A stretch of DNA of 64,000 nt from Cryptomeria japonica (GCF_030272615.1 NC_081413.1:100914239-100978238); one strand, 5' to 3'. Counted from the stretch's first letter, positions 24,691 through 36,418 are shown. Translations and numbers: made by a program. Notes: a model not told the origin generated them from the sequence alone.

Positions 24691-25193
24691 TGTAGAGTAC
24701 CTAATGTAACTCATCCTTATTAGTATTATTTTTTATTTTTCTAGTGGGATATTTATTTTTTCTTAGTCTTAGGTTTTTCCTACACTAAATTATTAAGCTT
24801 GTTTATGTTAATAAAGTGAGTTTAATTAATTAATAACTAGGATAAGATGGTGATTTGTCCCCACCTTTAAAGGGTGGAAAATTTACTATTTTTAGACTAC
24901 TTGGTGGTCACATGCTATTGATTGGATTTGCCACCTCCATTCTCTCCCTAGTTAATTTGGAATCTACCTATTCATTTTAGATTCATGTTGCATACTTTGA
25001 CATACATGTATATTGATACATGTAGTCATTCTTTTGCAACTTTTCTTTGAGATCCTAATGCAATCTTGACATCTTGACATTTGCACATCTCTTAGAATCA
25101 CGAGTATGTAATTATTTTATTTCATAAATAGTTTTATAGCTTATCACTCTCATAGAAAGATCTTGATTATTCATCTATTTCAGATTTCTAACA
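24691..25193 (+). mobile_element. Ty1/copia 5' LTR relic
   Basis: The right end is CTAACA at 25,188-25,193, followed at once by a primer-binding-site match (next entry). The left end is not certain; a TG at 24,691 or 24,705 would give an LTR of about 0.5 kb. No matching 3' LTR or polyprotein is seen downstream, so this is a truncated or heavily decayed copy. Confidence 0.5.
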
Positions 25194-25210
25194 AGGTATC
25201 AAAGCTTTAG
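25194..25210 (+). promoter_or_regulatory. copia-type primer-binding site (initiator tRNA-Met)
   Basis: AGGTATCAAAGCTTTAG differs at two positions from the usual plant copia site TGGTATCAGAGCTTTAG, and it directly abuts an LTR-like CA end. Confidence 0.6.
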
Positions 25211-25810
25211 TTTTGAGAATTTTGAATACTCAAATTCTTGATTAAGAGATTATATTTTTTGTATGTGTTAGCCTATTTTGAACTTTGGTCTAAATAATCA
25301 CTTAAGGTTGTTCATCTTGTATTAAAATGATCTTGGTCCAACACTAGGAATTTCAAGTGGTTTGCAAATGCTTGATAAGTAATGCTTCGACAAGGTGGTT
25401 TATACTTCAGGTTCATCAATTATGCCTTTCAATCTCTTGTGAAAGAGTTTAATATTTATAAGGTTTACATTACCTTATACTTTTCAAAGTACCCAAGATC
25501 ACATGCATGACCTTATAAATGTTGAGATGCTTCCAAAGAGGTTCAATAACCACATGTCAATGCCTTAGTCCATGTTGCATGAGGTGAAGAGAGTTATTGA
25601 TGTAAAGAGTTTGAGTTTTATAAGTCTAGGTTGAGCCTATCTAGGGTTTTTATCACATTCGAACTCGATGCATGATAGTTTGTTTGCTTCTATGGTATTC
25701 GCAGACTTTCGAGATTCAATGGAGATGTTACTGGAGTGTTTTTACTATTTTAAATCCTTCATGATCAATTTCAATAGCGAAGAGATGTATATGGTGTTTT
25801 ACTTTAAATA
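25211..25810. other. probable decayed leader or gag of the copia relic
   Basis: No recognisable gag motif survives; the assignment rests only on position next to the primer-binding site. Confidence 0.3.
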
Positions 25811-26364
25811 TGTCATGCCCAAACTTTTGGGCACAAACGGAATTTTTTTTTTTTTAAACATATCCTAATAAAACTAAGTTTGCTAAAATAATGCAGTAAC
25901 AAGTCTTGTCTTAACTATGTTTGAATTCTTTTTCGACTAAAGTTAATCGAAACAATTAAATCAAGTAAGCGAGATAATCTAAATTAAATGTGGAAAATTA
26001 ACTCTCTCCAAGGAAATTATTATTATCTCATCAATTTTAATAAACAATTTACTTAAAACGAAAGGTCTAAAATTAATTGACGAGATATTATTAATCTCAA
26101 CTAATCTTTTAATTACACGAAGCATCAATTATATCAAATCTAATATTTAGACTATTAAAAAACTTAATATTTAATGAGCGATAAATATAATGCGTTTAAA
26201 ATTCGTCTAGAGGTTAAAATGACCTTTAATAGCATTTGCTTTATAAACTCTAGTTAATGTTGACCAAATAAATAATTCCCTAAGGTCAAAATACTAGCAA
26301 GGCACTTATTAATACATGTTAATAAAATAAAACCCATTAGTTTTCAATTTTAAACATGTTAATA
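25811..26364 (+). mobile_element. possible LTR start of an unidentified element
   Basis: TGTCATGCCC at 25,811 resembles the LTR-like termini at 17,349 and 21,358. It contains an 8-bp inverted repeat (TGCCCAAA and TTTGGGCA, 25,815-25,832). No partner LTR was located, so the identity is tentative. Confidence 0.25.
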
Positions 26365-26365
26365 C

Positions 26366-26391
26366 ATATATATATATATATATATATATAG
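26366..26391. repeat. (AT)n microsatellite
   Basis: About 13 AT units followed by a G run. Confidence 0.95.
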
Positions 26392-26820
26392 TGGGGGGGA
26401 AAAAGTGACACTAAGCAAACATGCCCTAATCTCACTTTCAATCACACACTTGTGGAATACGAAAGAGCCTAGAGGTATCACACAATTGGCTACTTCTTTC
26501 TGTGGAAGAGAGAGCCATGGGCTACCTATTAGGATTTCTATTCCTTTGTTGCAAATGATAGATAAAATGATGCAAGTTCAACTACTAGCCCTAGAGTGCA
26601 AGTATGAACTAGTAACAAGATTGCAAGATTGAGATTAAGTGATGAAAAGCTGTAAACACAAGGATAAAAGGAGAATGCAGATGTGTACCTGGGGTTAAAA
26701 TCTGAGTGGAAATGTTCAGGATGGGGGCATGGGCGCCACTGTCTTGATTCTGCACCTGAAACTGTTGTTTTGCAACCTAAAAAGCTGTCAGAAAAATGCT
26801 GAAACTGCTGTCTAACAGAA

Positions 26821-26915
26821 GGACCAGGGCGCCCAACACCCCTGTCCCAGGGACCAGGGCACCCAGCGCCCCTGTCTTGGCAGGACCAGGGCGACCCACG
26901 CCTCTGTCCTGGTCT
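26821..26915. repeat. GC-rich tandem repeat, three units of about 32 bp
   Basis: GGACCAGGGCGCCCAACACC, GGACCAGGGCACCCAGCGCC and GGACCAGGGCGACCCACGCC are each followed by CCTGTCC or a similar string. Nearby GGGCGCCACTGTC near 26,730 is a looser match. The long frames on both strands here arise from this low-complexity block. Confidence 0.8.
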
Positions 26916-27659
26916 TTTGCTTTGCAATTTGGTGTGAAGTTCAGTCTCCGTCTGCTTCCGTCAGATCTGCAACTTGCGGCGTCGTCCGAATCCTGAAACC
27001 TGCACTTATATCTGAAAAGGTATGGTGGGCGGCTATATAGGGTTTTGCCTTAGTCAAACCCCCATTTTGGTGATTTCCACCTCCACGAATAGCCAAGTTG
27101 GATTGTAAAAGTAGTGTGTGTGCAGACCTTGTGTGTGTGCAAGATCCTAAAATGCAAGTAAGCAAACTAGAGTAACCTAGAAAGTAAACCCTAATTGCTT
27201 GCAAATGATAATGTAAATACTCTAAATCAAGATGTAAAGAGATCTAGAGCATGAATACAAGTGATATAATGAGGCTTATGCAAAGACATGAAAACAACAT
27301 GAAATCATACCCAACCCCCAAGGGAGGGGTACAAGCCAATCTTCAGTCGGTGATCCCCTATTGCTCTTCAATGTCTTCAAAGCCCTAAATGGATGAATGA
27401 AATTGATGAATGCTTGATGGATGGATGTTGAATGTTGTTGAAGTCTTCAAAGATCTGCTCTTTCGCTGCATAGAAGGTCCCTGAAACCAAAATCCGGATC
27501 CTTTCAAATGAAGAAAGAGAGCCCTTATATATGAAACCCTAGGTCTTAATTCCAACTTTTGGCCGACCTAGAGATTGAATCTCCCACCAATTTCTTGGGG
27601 TTAAGCTTTATTTTATGATTGGATTGCGCTCCTAAAATTTTGGGAAAAATGTCCAGGAC

Positions 27660-27710
27660 CATGTGCACTCCGGGCGCCATGGTCCTCTCCGGGCGCCATG
27701 GTCCTGACAA
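27660..27710. repeat. direct repeat CTCCGGGCGCCATGGTCCT
   Basis: Two copies in tandem, with GGACCATG just before. The motif is related in composition (GGCGCC, GGTCC) to the repeat at 26.8 kb, so both may belong to one element. Confidence 0.7.
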
Positions 27711-28026
27711 CTTTTCACCAAATTTTCAGGGCCATCGGATATGATGATTTTAGAGAGAATCCCAAAGTTACAGCTGATTTCGAGATGTTTTGACTCCGAA
27801 ATCAAGCCTTAAAGTTCAAAATAGGACCTAATTAGGGTTTTAGATTAAATGATGTATTGGAGGAATAAAATGAAAGGGGCACACTTTAATGAAAAGGGCC
27901 CAACTTTATGATATGGAAGATGATGAAATAGGACCTTAGACCTAATTACTTTAATTAATTAAGTGCTAAAGGGAAAATGCAATGCAAAATGCAAAATGCG
28001 CCAAGGCGGGTGCTAAACTAGGTGTG

Positions 28027-28059
28027 AAATTGTACCACCCTAGCAAGTGCGTACAATTT
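28027..28059. repeat. 9-bp stem-loop at the edge of the TA tract
   Basis: AAATTGTAC (28,027-28,035) pairs with GTACAATTT (28,051-28,059) around a 15-base loop, immediately before the TA-rich array. Confidence 0.6.
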
Positions 28060-28063
28060 ACGA

Positions 28064-28072
28064 CGCTACATA

Positions 28073-28105
<33 letters not shown>

Positions 28106-28292
28106 GTATATGTATATATGTATATACATATACATATATATATATGTATATGTATATACATATATACATATATGTACATATGTATATATATATATGTATA
28201 TATATACATATACTTATATATACATATATATAAATATATGTATATACATATATATAAATATATGTATATACATATATGTATGTACATATATG

Positions 28293-28349
<57 letters not shown>

Positions 28350-28627
28350 TTATAAGCTGTTATATAGCATATATGTAATATATATCTATATACCTAATCT
28401 AGAAAAAGCCTTATCTAAGTACACCATTATATATATTCTTTTATATATATATGTATATGTATATATGTATATACATATACATATATATATATGTATATGT
28501 ATATACATATATACATATATGTACATATGTATATATATATATGTATATATATACATATACTTATATATACATATATATAAATATATGTATATACATATAT
28601 ATAAATATATGTATATACATATATGTA

Positions 28628-28692
<65 letters not shown>

Positions 28693-28797
28693 TTATAAGC
28701 TGTTATATAGCATATATGTAATATATATCTATATACCTAATCTAGAAAAAGCCTTATCTAAGTACACCATTATATATATTCTTTTATATATATAATT

Positions 28798-28836
<39 letters not shown>
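28064..28836. repeat. TA/TG-rich array containing a tandem duplication of about 345 bp
   Basis: A composite of TATATG, ATATAC and (TA)n is present twice (about 28,104-28,450 and 28,451-28,795). Each copy ends with the unique stretch CTTATAAGCTGTTATATAGC, at 28,349 and 28,692, followed by the same tail through AAAAGCCTTATCTAAGTACA. The copies differ mainly in microsatellite length, so the duplication looks recent. A further (TA)n follows. Tyr-Ile frames here are artefacts. Confidence 0.9.
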
Positions 28837-28840
<4 letters not shown>

Positions 28841-28910
28841 CATCTATATGAATTCATTAACTTAAGAAATTTAAATATAAACTATTAGTACTCAAAAATA
28901 TATATGGGAT

Positions 28911-29066
28911 ACCCTATTCGAAATTTGAATAGGGTTCCCCTTTTTTTTATTTCACTTAATCCATTTAATATTTGTATGTAACCCTAAATTTAAAGTTACA
29001 TTTACCACACATATATTTTATTTAAATCCATTCTAAGTTTTCCCTAACCCGAAATTTGGGTTAGGG
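28911..29066. repeat. two stem-loops with the same 7-base loop
   Basis: ACCCTATTC / GAATAGGGT at 28,911-28,935 and CCCTAACCC / GGGTTAGGG at 29,042-29,066 both have perfect 9-bp arms and the loop GAAATTT. The second arm resembles plant telomere sequence but is only one unit. Confidence 0.75.
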
Positions 29067-29069
29067 CAT

Positions 29070-29390
29070 GTGTGTTTGCAGGTTGGAGGAGCCATGGCGG
29101 AGGAGGGGGCAGCATGTTTCTTTTGGTGCAGGTAGCGCCGATGGGGGCTCCCCGTAGGAACGACCACAACCATGCCTGTGGGTCACGACCCACAGAGGCG
29201 GCCTTGGCCACCGCTGTGGAATGCGGCCCGCAGCACGGCTGTCGCCACCACTGTGGGGCGCTGCCCACAGGGGAGGACCAAAGCCTTCCCTGCTGTGGGT
29301 TGCGACCACTGCTGGGGGTTGCCGCCCACAACATGGGCCGGCCCGCCATGCGGGTTAATCCGCAGGGGCTAAGGGCCCCACTACCATGTT
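29070..29390. repeat. GC-rich island with CTGTGGG/CCCACAG dyads
   Basis: The island contains CTGTGGGTCACGACCCACAG, CTGTGGGGCGCTGCCCACAG and GCTGTGGGTTGCGACCACTG. It is CpG-rich and lies in an A/T-rich region. Frames of about 100 codons on both strands show no domain and are best explained by base composition. It shares phrases with the module at 19,153-19,305. Confidence 0.65.
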
Positions 29391-32039
29391 TAACTTTTTT
29401 TTTTTAAGAATATATTATATATAAATATATATATCTGATAATTTAGGGATAGATTTAGTTTCAAATTTATCTAAATATGAATATATTTTCTTTGCTTTCT
29501 AAATTATGCAAAAATTAACAAAGTATTGACAGCATGGAAATAGAGGCAACATTTCTTTTATTTACTTTAAACAATCTATTTATATTTCTTTTTACCTAAA
29601 ATCACATAAAGCAAGTTTTTCAAAACTAACAGATTTAAATAAGGTATTTCTTCTAGTTGCTAACTTTAGAGATAGAATGTTAATTTTAGATTTATTTATT
29701 GCAAATAAATAAAAGGGAAAATGACAGAATTTAATAAATTTTAACAACTACCTTAGCCTAGAAATTATTTAAATTTACCTTAGAGATAGACATGTTATAT
29801 CTATTTCACCATAAATTGGTAATTGGGAATAATTAAATAGGACCTAATGCTTACTTTTCTCCTACTAACATCCAAGCTTACTACTTCTCTCTTTTCCATT
29901 ATTTCAATAAGCATAAAGAGATAAAATGAACTTTTTTTGTTTTGTTTAAATAACATGAATACAACATATATTATTTCAACAACTATAGGAACTTAATCCA
30001 AAAATAAACATTTCATTTTTGCAATAATAACTTAATAGAATAATGCATTTCTTTAAAGCATATTTAGAATACAATATAGTCAACATTACAAATGGGTGAG
30101 ACACCCAACTAGTCTCTCATTTCTATTAAATGAGGACTTTAAATAAAATGGATACATTTCTTTTTCAAAATAAATACAACATATAGCTTTTCTTTTACAT
30201 TGCTGCAACTAAAATATAATATCCCATTCCCAAATCTTTTTCTACAAATCAAGTAAAAACCAACAACTCCTAGCTTGCCTTTTTCCTTTCTTTCTAAGCA
30301 ACCTGCATATAAATCATAAGGCTATGACCATGGAGAGCTCACTTCCCAGCCTAGGCTTTCTAGAAGCCACCCCGAGCTTGGAGAACCAAGCCCTAGATAG
30401 GTTACACTCAAGCAAACACAACAAGCAAGGGAAAACATACAACAAACACTTTCCCAACCAAGGCTAAACTTCACCACAAAATGTGGTGCTTTCACAAGGG
30501 TGGAAGTGGACCAAATACCTTGAGGAGACTGCAAGAATGGTAGATCACAAGCCATCTCATGGCAACCAAAGATATATCATAAGTTCACTAACCCCACATC
30601 CTTATGCCCCTAAAGACATTCATGCCATACTTTCTCTCCTTATGACCCCCAACTGCATAAACAAGGCTATGCAGCAAGGGTCACATATACAAACCCTTGA
30701 GATCACTCTCATAATGAGAGCCTCTCACTCTAAGGCTATCAAACTCCTTCCACCTCCAAGACCATCCTACTCTCCCAAGAGTAGAAGGCCCTGAGTTACT
30801 CCCAAATCACAAGAAAATGCATAAAAGAAATAAAAGATAGGTCACATAATAATTTCACAAAGGAAAATACAAGAAAACAACTTTTACATACAAACAATCT
30901 TTCCAACATAAACATGCAACATGAAAGAGAGAAGATGAACCAACCTTCAATCTGCCCAAAGGTTTGCTAGAACTAGTTTGAGGATAAGCAACCCAATTCC
31001 ACAATCCTTTCTTCTACACTTAGCCAAATTTCTATCCCAAAACTATTCTTTTCAAAATTGCAAGATCTCCAAAAAATGGAGAGTGGGTGATTAGCTCACT
31101 AAGTCCCCAATCCTTGCCTAAGAAGGCCTCTGTGAGAGTTCTCATTGGTTCCTCTTCCCAACCACTTATAGGTTACTAAAACTGGAAAAAGAAAAAGTAA
31201 GAGAAAGTGGGGAAAAGAGTCTCACATCAAATGGGAAGGTTATCTAACCTAGATGGAACCTTCTAAATTCAATTTTCGCTTATCTTGGAAAAATCACTTT
31301 TTGAGGTGACTAAATAGTCACATGGGAGTAGTTACCTACTAAAAAATACCCTTAACCCATAGGTATACCCTTTTGACCTTTGGAAAAGCCCTAAAACTAA
31401 CCCTAGGAGTCCATTTGACCTCTTAGAAACCCACCTGAAGTTAACCTACGGGTCAAATCTGAGTTGACCACTCCCAAGACTCTCTACCCAAGACAAATTT
31501 GGGACCACACTCAAATATTTGAAAGGGCTTTGGTTAAAACAACTCCCTCCAAGAGATAAGTCAAAATCAGTGACACAATAAAATACATTACAAAATTACA
31601 CATGGAAATTGTCTCTTGTTGGATTTAAATAAATCAATAAATAAAATTTAACACACATGCATCATTTACTATTACAAATAAAATACGCTACATACGGGGT
31701 GTTGTCTCTTCAAATAGACAACCCCTGGTTGTACGAACGTACATAGGTCTAGGTTTGGTTCTCCATAGTATTTCCATGGTCACATGTATAATTTTCTTGC
31801 GCAACTCAATTACACATTAGTAATTCCAAATAACCTCATAAAATATTAAACACATGAATAAGAATACACATCAAACACTCTGCATACAATTGACATTAAA
31901 CAAATCAATATATCTTATATCCAAATAAACCCACACAAGTAATTATCATAATCCTCATAATTTTGATCCATACATAAGACATGCATCCTATTTCTATCAT
32001 CATAGTAAAGTCCTACAAATCCAATAATGACATACATCA
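29391..32039. other. spacer, no gene recognised
   Basis: AT-rich to 30,250. From 30,300 to 30,800 the composition is more balanced, and frames of 77-103 codons overlap on both strands with no motif; I do not call them. An imperfect hairpin (GGGGTGTTGTCT / AGACAACCCC) lies at 31,696-31,725. Probably unclassified transposon sequence. Confidence 0.4.
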
Positions 32040-32190
32040 TCTCAAAGTTATCCTATTCTAGAATCATATAGAGTTCTATATCTATAATGCATAGAAATGT
32101 AGCATCAATATACATCAATGTTATCCAAATCATGGAATCATATAAGTTCTAAATCCATAATGCATAAAAATAAAGCATCCATAATAGTCT
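32040..32190. repeat. tandem duplication, about 95-bp unit
   Basis: Phrases ATCATATAGAGTTCTATATC then TAATGCATAGAAATGTAGCA recur as ATCATATAAGTTCTAAATCC then TAATGCATAAAAATAAAGCA. The unit is part of a possible minus-strand LTR whose TG end would be at 32,240 (TGTGAGGCCC). Confidence 0.55.
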
Positions 32191-32240
32191 TAACATGAAA
32201 ATCACTGAAATGCTAGGATGAGTCAGGGTAGGGCCTCACA

Positions 32241-32895
32241 AAATATATTTAGTTTGTATATATTGAAAGCTATGTTATAGGGGAATTTGTACATGAAATA
32301 TAAATTCTCAATGGGAGAGAGAGAAGAGGAAAGGCTTATGTAACCTTAAAGACCACATTTTCCAATCCATGCATATTCATACACTTGCATGTCCAAGGAA
32401 GGAACAATTTTATTGTTTCTATCTAAGAAATCCTCATTTTGTTTTGAGGAGACCTCATTTGCATTATGGGGGATAAAATATATTAAATACCTATGTCTTG
32501 AAAGTCTTTGTGTTTATTATTGCTTAGAAAAAAATAGAGAGTAGTTGAATGCATGGAGTTTACTTTACAAGTTTTTGATAGTCTAACAAGATAGGGATAT
32601 ACAAGAGTTTCATCTCAGTTTCAAGTAGATACAAAAGGTTGTGATGCTTCCCCTGATGATTGCTCAAGGTTTTTAAGATAAGTAGACTAAAAGGCAGTAG
32701 GAAGCCTCTATTACATAGCCCTAACAATACATGACAATGTCCCCTATCAAGGGTATGAATGTAGTATGGACTAAGCATGATTGATAGACTTTGGAGTTCA
32801 CCATGAAAATGAAGAAGGGCAAATGTATTGTTGAGAGGAAATAGAAGAAGACCAAGAACTATCATAAATAGCAATATATAATGACAAAAGACATG
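32241..32895. other. spacer left of the copia 3' LTR
   Basis: A 104-codon frame on the minus strand (32,874-32,560) has no recognisable motif. It is probably flanking sequence older than the copia insertion. Confidence 0.4.
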
Positions 32896-33635
32896 TGATA
32901 GGTTAAATTCATAACAAGACAGTTAAAAAGATAAACCACAATCCACAATGGCATCTTGCAAGAGATAAAAAGGGAAAATGATCTTTAGCGAAGATAGTCC
33001 TAATTATTAGATTATGCAAGAAGAGAGAACCAAACCAGAATCTAATGTCAACCATAGATCACATGCAACTCCAAGCAACAAATGATAGAAGATCAAAATA
33101 GCTGAATGAAGATAAATCTGATATGAGAGAAAAATAGAGACAAAGAAGAGAATTTTGAGAAGACTCTCACCGAGCTATCACTAAACTAGTGAAGGTGGGA
33201 GTATTTAGTGCTTATTATATATAAAAATAATAGCATATACATCCAAGGGTTTCATTAACTCCTATTCCCCATAAAAGTGTGAGGTTTTACCTTTTTGGTA
33301 AATGCCAAAACATGTGGCATAACCTCCTTACATGAAGATAGGAAAGGAGTTGAGAAAGTTGGCACATAAGGCCAAATGGGAGTGAGAAACCCAACTACCC
33401 CATAACCCACTTAGGAAATGATAAAATAGTGGTTATGAGAGGTAGCACAACAAGCCGAAAGAGGGTGTGTAACTCAACTACCCATTTGAGGTGAAGAGTT
33501 ACACATGTAGCTAAAGTATTTCACCATGTGTCCTCATATTAACCACTCCTAATAGCCTAAGAAAGCTTAAATAATAGGTGTTTACAAAAAATAAATACCC
33601 TCTAACATAATGAAGAATACAAACCTACACTAACA
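32896..33635 (-). repeat. copia 3' LTR
   Basis: On the minus strand it begins TGTTAGTGTAGG at 33,635, immediately after a purine tract. A TATA-like ATATATAA lies at about 33,215-33,226. The far end is placed at TGATAGG on the plus strand (32,896-32,902), i.e. a CCTATCA end, but TG at 32,894 is equally possible. No second LTR is in the window for comparison. Confidence 0.6.
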
Positions 33636-33645
33636 CCCCCCTTAA
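33636..33645 (-). promoter_or_regulatory. copia polypurine tract
   Basis: The minus strand reads AAGGGGGG directly before the LTR TG, as expected for plus-strand DNA priming. Confidence 0.7.
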
Positions 33646-33849
33646 GCATAGCTTAGGTGGGTGAAAAGATGGGTCCTGAAAAATGAGGCCATGTTAGGTA
33701 CCCATGTACATAGATATCCCCCCAAAAGAAGAAGCCCCCCATAAGAGGAATAGCCCCCCCTTTAATAGAGAGAGAAGAATGAAGGACTAAGAAGCCCCTC
33801 CTGAAGTAGACACCTGTCACATCCCAAGAAAATATCGTAAATGAAGGAA

Positions 33850-34300
33850 TTTTCTTTTGGTGAAGATGTCCACAGTCTGCTTCGATGTAGAACAATACTT
33901 AAGATCAATGATGCCTTCCTGAATTAGCTCCTGAATGTAGTGCATATGCATGTCAATGTGTTTCATCCTTTGGTGATGAATTGGATTTCTTGAGATTTGT
34001 ATAACACTCTAATTATCATAAAAGATGATGGTAGGATTTCTAATTGGAATACCAAACTCAGTGAGAATATTTTGAAGCCAAATAGCCTTAGTGGTGGCAT
34101 TAACTGTCTCTCGATACTCAACCTTTGTCAATGAAAGAGAAATTGTAGACCACTTTTTGCTTGACCAACAAATTAGACTAGAACCAAGTGATAAGAAATA
34201 CCCTAAAGTAGACTTGCAATCTTGAGAATAACCTGCCCAATCTGAATTTGTATATACCACCAAGTCAATATCCATGCCTACTACATACTGAATTCCATAA
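33850..34300 (-). pseudogene. copia RNase H domain
   Basis: The frame at 34,275-34,009 carries YTNSDWAGYSQDCKST (usually YxDADWAG) and the ICWSSKKWSTISLSL stretch typical of copia RNase H. Downstream residues include the DIFTK signature near 33,880. The Asp-to-Asn change at the start of the motif and the stops indicate a dead copy. Confidence 0.85.
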
Positions 34301-34365
34301 TTGTGAGTACCCTAAATGTAGTGGAGGATTCACTTAATTGCTTTCCAATAAAACTCATGTGGCTC

Positions 34366-35150
34366 CTACATGATTCTAGAGACCATGCCCACAACATATG
34401 AAATGCCAGGTCTCATATGAGTCAAGTAAATGGGACTCCCAACAAGTTGTCGGTATAAAGTGTCATCAACCAAGGGTGAAGAGAACTCAGCCTCAAGTTT
34501 GACCATTGACAAAAATGGAGTCGTGGCAAGCTTACAACCAACCATGCAAAATCTAGAGAGCATATCAAGTGCATACTTGGGTTGTTTAAGGAAGATACCT
34601 AAAGATGACTGAGAAATCTCAATCCCCAAGGAGTAATGAAAAAGACTAAAGCCTAACATCAGAGCAGTTTTAACTGCCTTGATGGTGGATGAGTGACTCC
34701 CTATGATCAACAAGTCATCAACATAAAGAACCAAAAATGTGAGTGTTTCATCCTACTACAAAATGTATATGTTCAGATCAGAATTGCATCGAGTGAAACC
34801 AACTATTAGAAGGAATGAGTCCATCTTGGCATACCAAGCTTGAGGAGTCAGTTTGAGGCCACAGAGAGACTTTCAAAGTTGGCACACAAGTGAAGGGTCC
34901 TAAACAAACCCTTGTGGCTACTCCATGTATATTTCCTCCTGAAGGTCACCATGAATAAATGCACTCTTCACATTCATCTGATAAACTTCCCAATGATGGG
35001 CTGCAACTATAGCAAGGACAAGTTGGATGGAATTCATCTTAGCAATTGGAGCAAAAGTCTTAGATTTATCAATCCCTGGAACTTGGGAAAATCCTTTTTC
35101 TACCAAGTGAACCTTATACTTATCAACTAACCCATCTGCTGCAAATTTTG
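34366..35150 (-). pseudogene. copia reverse transcriptase domain
   Basis: The N-terminal part (35,106-34,918) has KGFSQVPGIDKSKTFAPIAK and NVKSAFIHGDLQEEIYM. The C-terminal part (34,734-34,366) has the catalytic YVDD at about 34,711-34,728 and YRQLVGSPIYLT. Stops between the two parts interrupt the frame. Confidence 0.9.
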
Positions 35151-35460
35151 TTCGATAGATCCACTTGCATCAAATAAGTTTCCTTCCCTTAGAAAGAGGG
35201 ACTAAATCCCATGTGTGATTTCTTTCCAAGGAATTAAACTCTTCTTGCATTACAACATCCCACTCCAAAATACCTGAAGCTTCTCAAAAGGATTGTGGAT
35301 CAGAAGTTGATGCAATGAAGAGATGTGGAGCCTACTAAAATTGTGACCTTGTTCTTCTAGTATCTGATGGATCACTAAGCCAATATCTTGTTGACTCAAA
35401 TGTTTGTCGAGACCAAAGAGGCATTGAAGCTGGAGAGTCTAGGGGAGATTCATCAACCTC

Positions 35461-36418
35461 TTAATGATGACTATGAGAGGAATGTGAATCCTCATCATTA
35501 TTGTCGCCATCTAAAGTGGAGGAAGAAGACTCCTCATCAAGATTAGGAGGATTAAGATCCTCTAAACAATTGTCATCATGATGCAATGTCTCCAATGTGA
35601 TAGTGGATGGATAATTGGTATGAGAAGAACTAGAAGAACTCTCCTCAAAGTGAATAGTACTCTCAATAAACAACTCATGAGTAGTGGGATGGAGAAGCCT
35701 ATACCCTTTGACATCATCTAGATATACACCAAATATGCAATGCTTGCTCTGTGGATCCATAGCCTTGCATTTCTTTGCTGGAATGTGGGCCCATGCAAGA
35801 GAACCAAACACTTTGAAGTGCTTAACTGTAGGTTTCCAACCAGTCCAAGATTGAAAAGGAGTAACCCCTTTCATGGCTTTGTGACGAACTCAATTTTGGA
35901 TGTAAAATGCACAACTGATGGCCTTTTCTCAATGCTGAGGTGCCAAAGACTTGGAGTGAATCATATAATTGGCCATCTCCTTCAACTTGTTCTTGCGTTC
36001 TGCGACACCATTTTGTTGAGGACTGTATGGAACTATGTGCTACATGTTGATACCTTTTGAAGCACAAAATTGTTCAAACTGATTGTTAACATATTCACCC
36101 CCATTATCTGTACACAAAATCTTAATGAACTTCCCATATTCTTTCTCTGCAAAAGCTTTGAAATATAGAAAATTCTCAAAGACTTAAGACTTTTGTTTCA
36201 TAAATTAAACTCATGTATATCTAGAAGTGTCATCAATAAATGTCAAGACATATCTAGCCCTACTAAAGGATGGCTTTGGAAATGGTCCCACCAAGTCACT
36301 ATGTACCAACTCCTATAGTTGTGTAGCTCTCCATGCTTTACCTTTATCATACTTCTCCTCAAGATGCTCACCAAGAATGCATCCCTGAAAAACTCCTTCA
36401 GAAAATTGAATAGAAAAC
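35461..36418 (-). pseudogene. copia integrase domain
   Basis: Minus-strand reading shows the SDLVGPF Asp, the CTDNGGEYVNNQF Asp and the PQQNGVAERKN Glu, so the D,D-35-E triad is recognisable. It continues to the C-terminal FGSLAWAHIP region and a Ser/Asp-rich linker ending at 35,461. Internal stops are present. The upstream end is cut by element A at 36,418. Confidence 0.88.
36414..36418 (+). repeat. target-site duplication of element A, left copy (AAAAC)
   Basis: AAAAC at 36,414-36,418 matches 54,020-54,024 on the other side of the element. A 5-bp duplication is standard for Ty3/gypsy integrase. Confidence 0.85.

Noticed and set aside
26538-26996. Pro/Gly/Arg-rich frames of 66-129 codons
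   Set aside because: Generated by the GC-rich tandem repeat at 26.8 kb.
27966-28795. Several frames of 73-140 codons on both strands in the TA-rich array
   Set aside because: They translate to alternating Tyr/Ile/His and arise only because TA/TG microsatellites lack stops in some frames.
29042-29066. Interstitial telomere repeat
   Set aside because: Only one CCCTAACCC unit and its inverse; no array of the plant repeat.
29044-29407. Overlapping frames of about 66-111 codons in the GC-rich island
   Set aside because: High GC lowers stop frequency; frames overlap on both strands with no domain or start context.
30322-30794. Frames of 77 and 103 codons on opposite strands
   Set aside because: They overlap each other, lack any recognisable motif, and sit in unclassified repeat-like sequence.
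32560-32874. 104-codon minus-strand frame left of the copia LTR
   Set aside because: Leu/hydrophobic-rich without a family motif or neighbouring support; likely chance.
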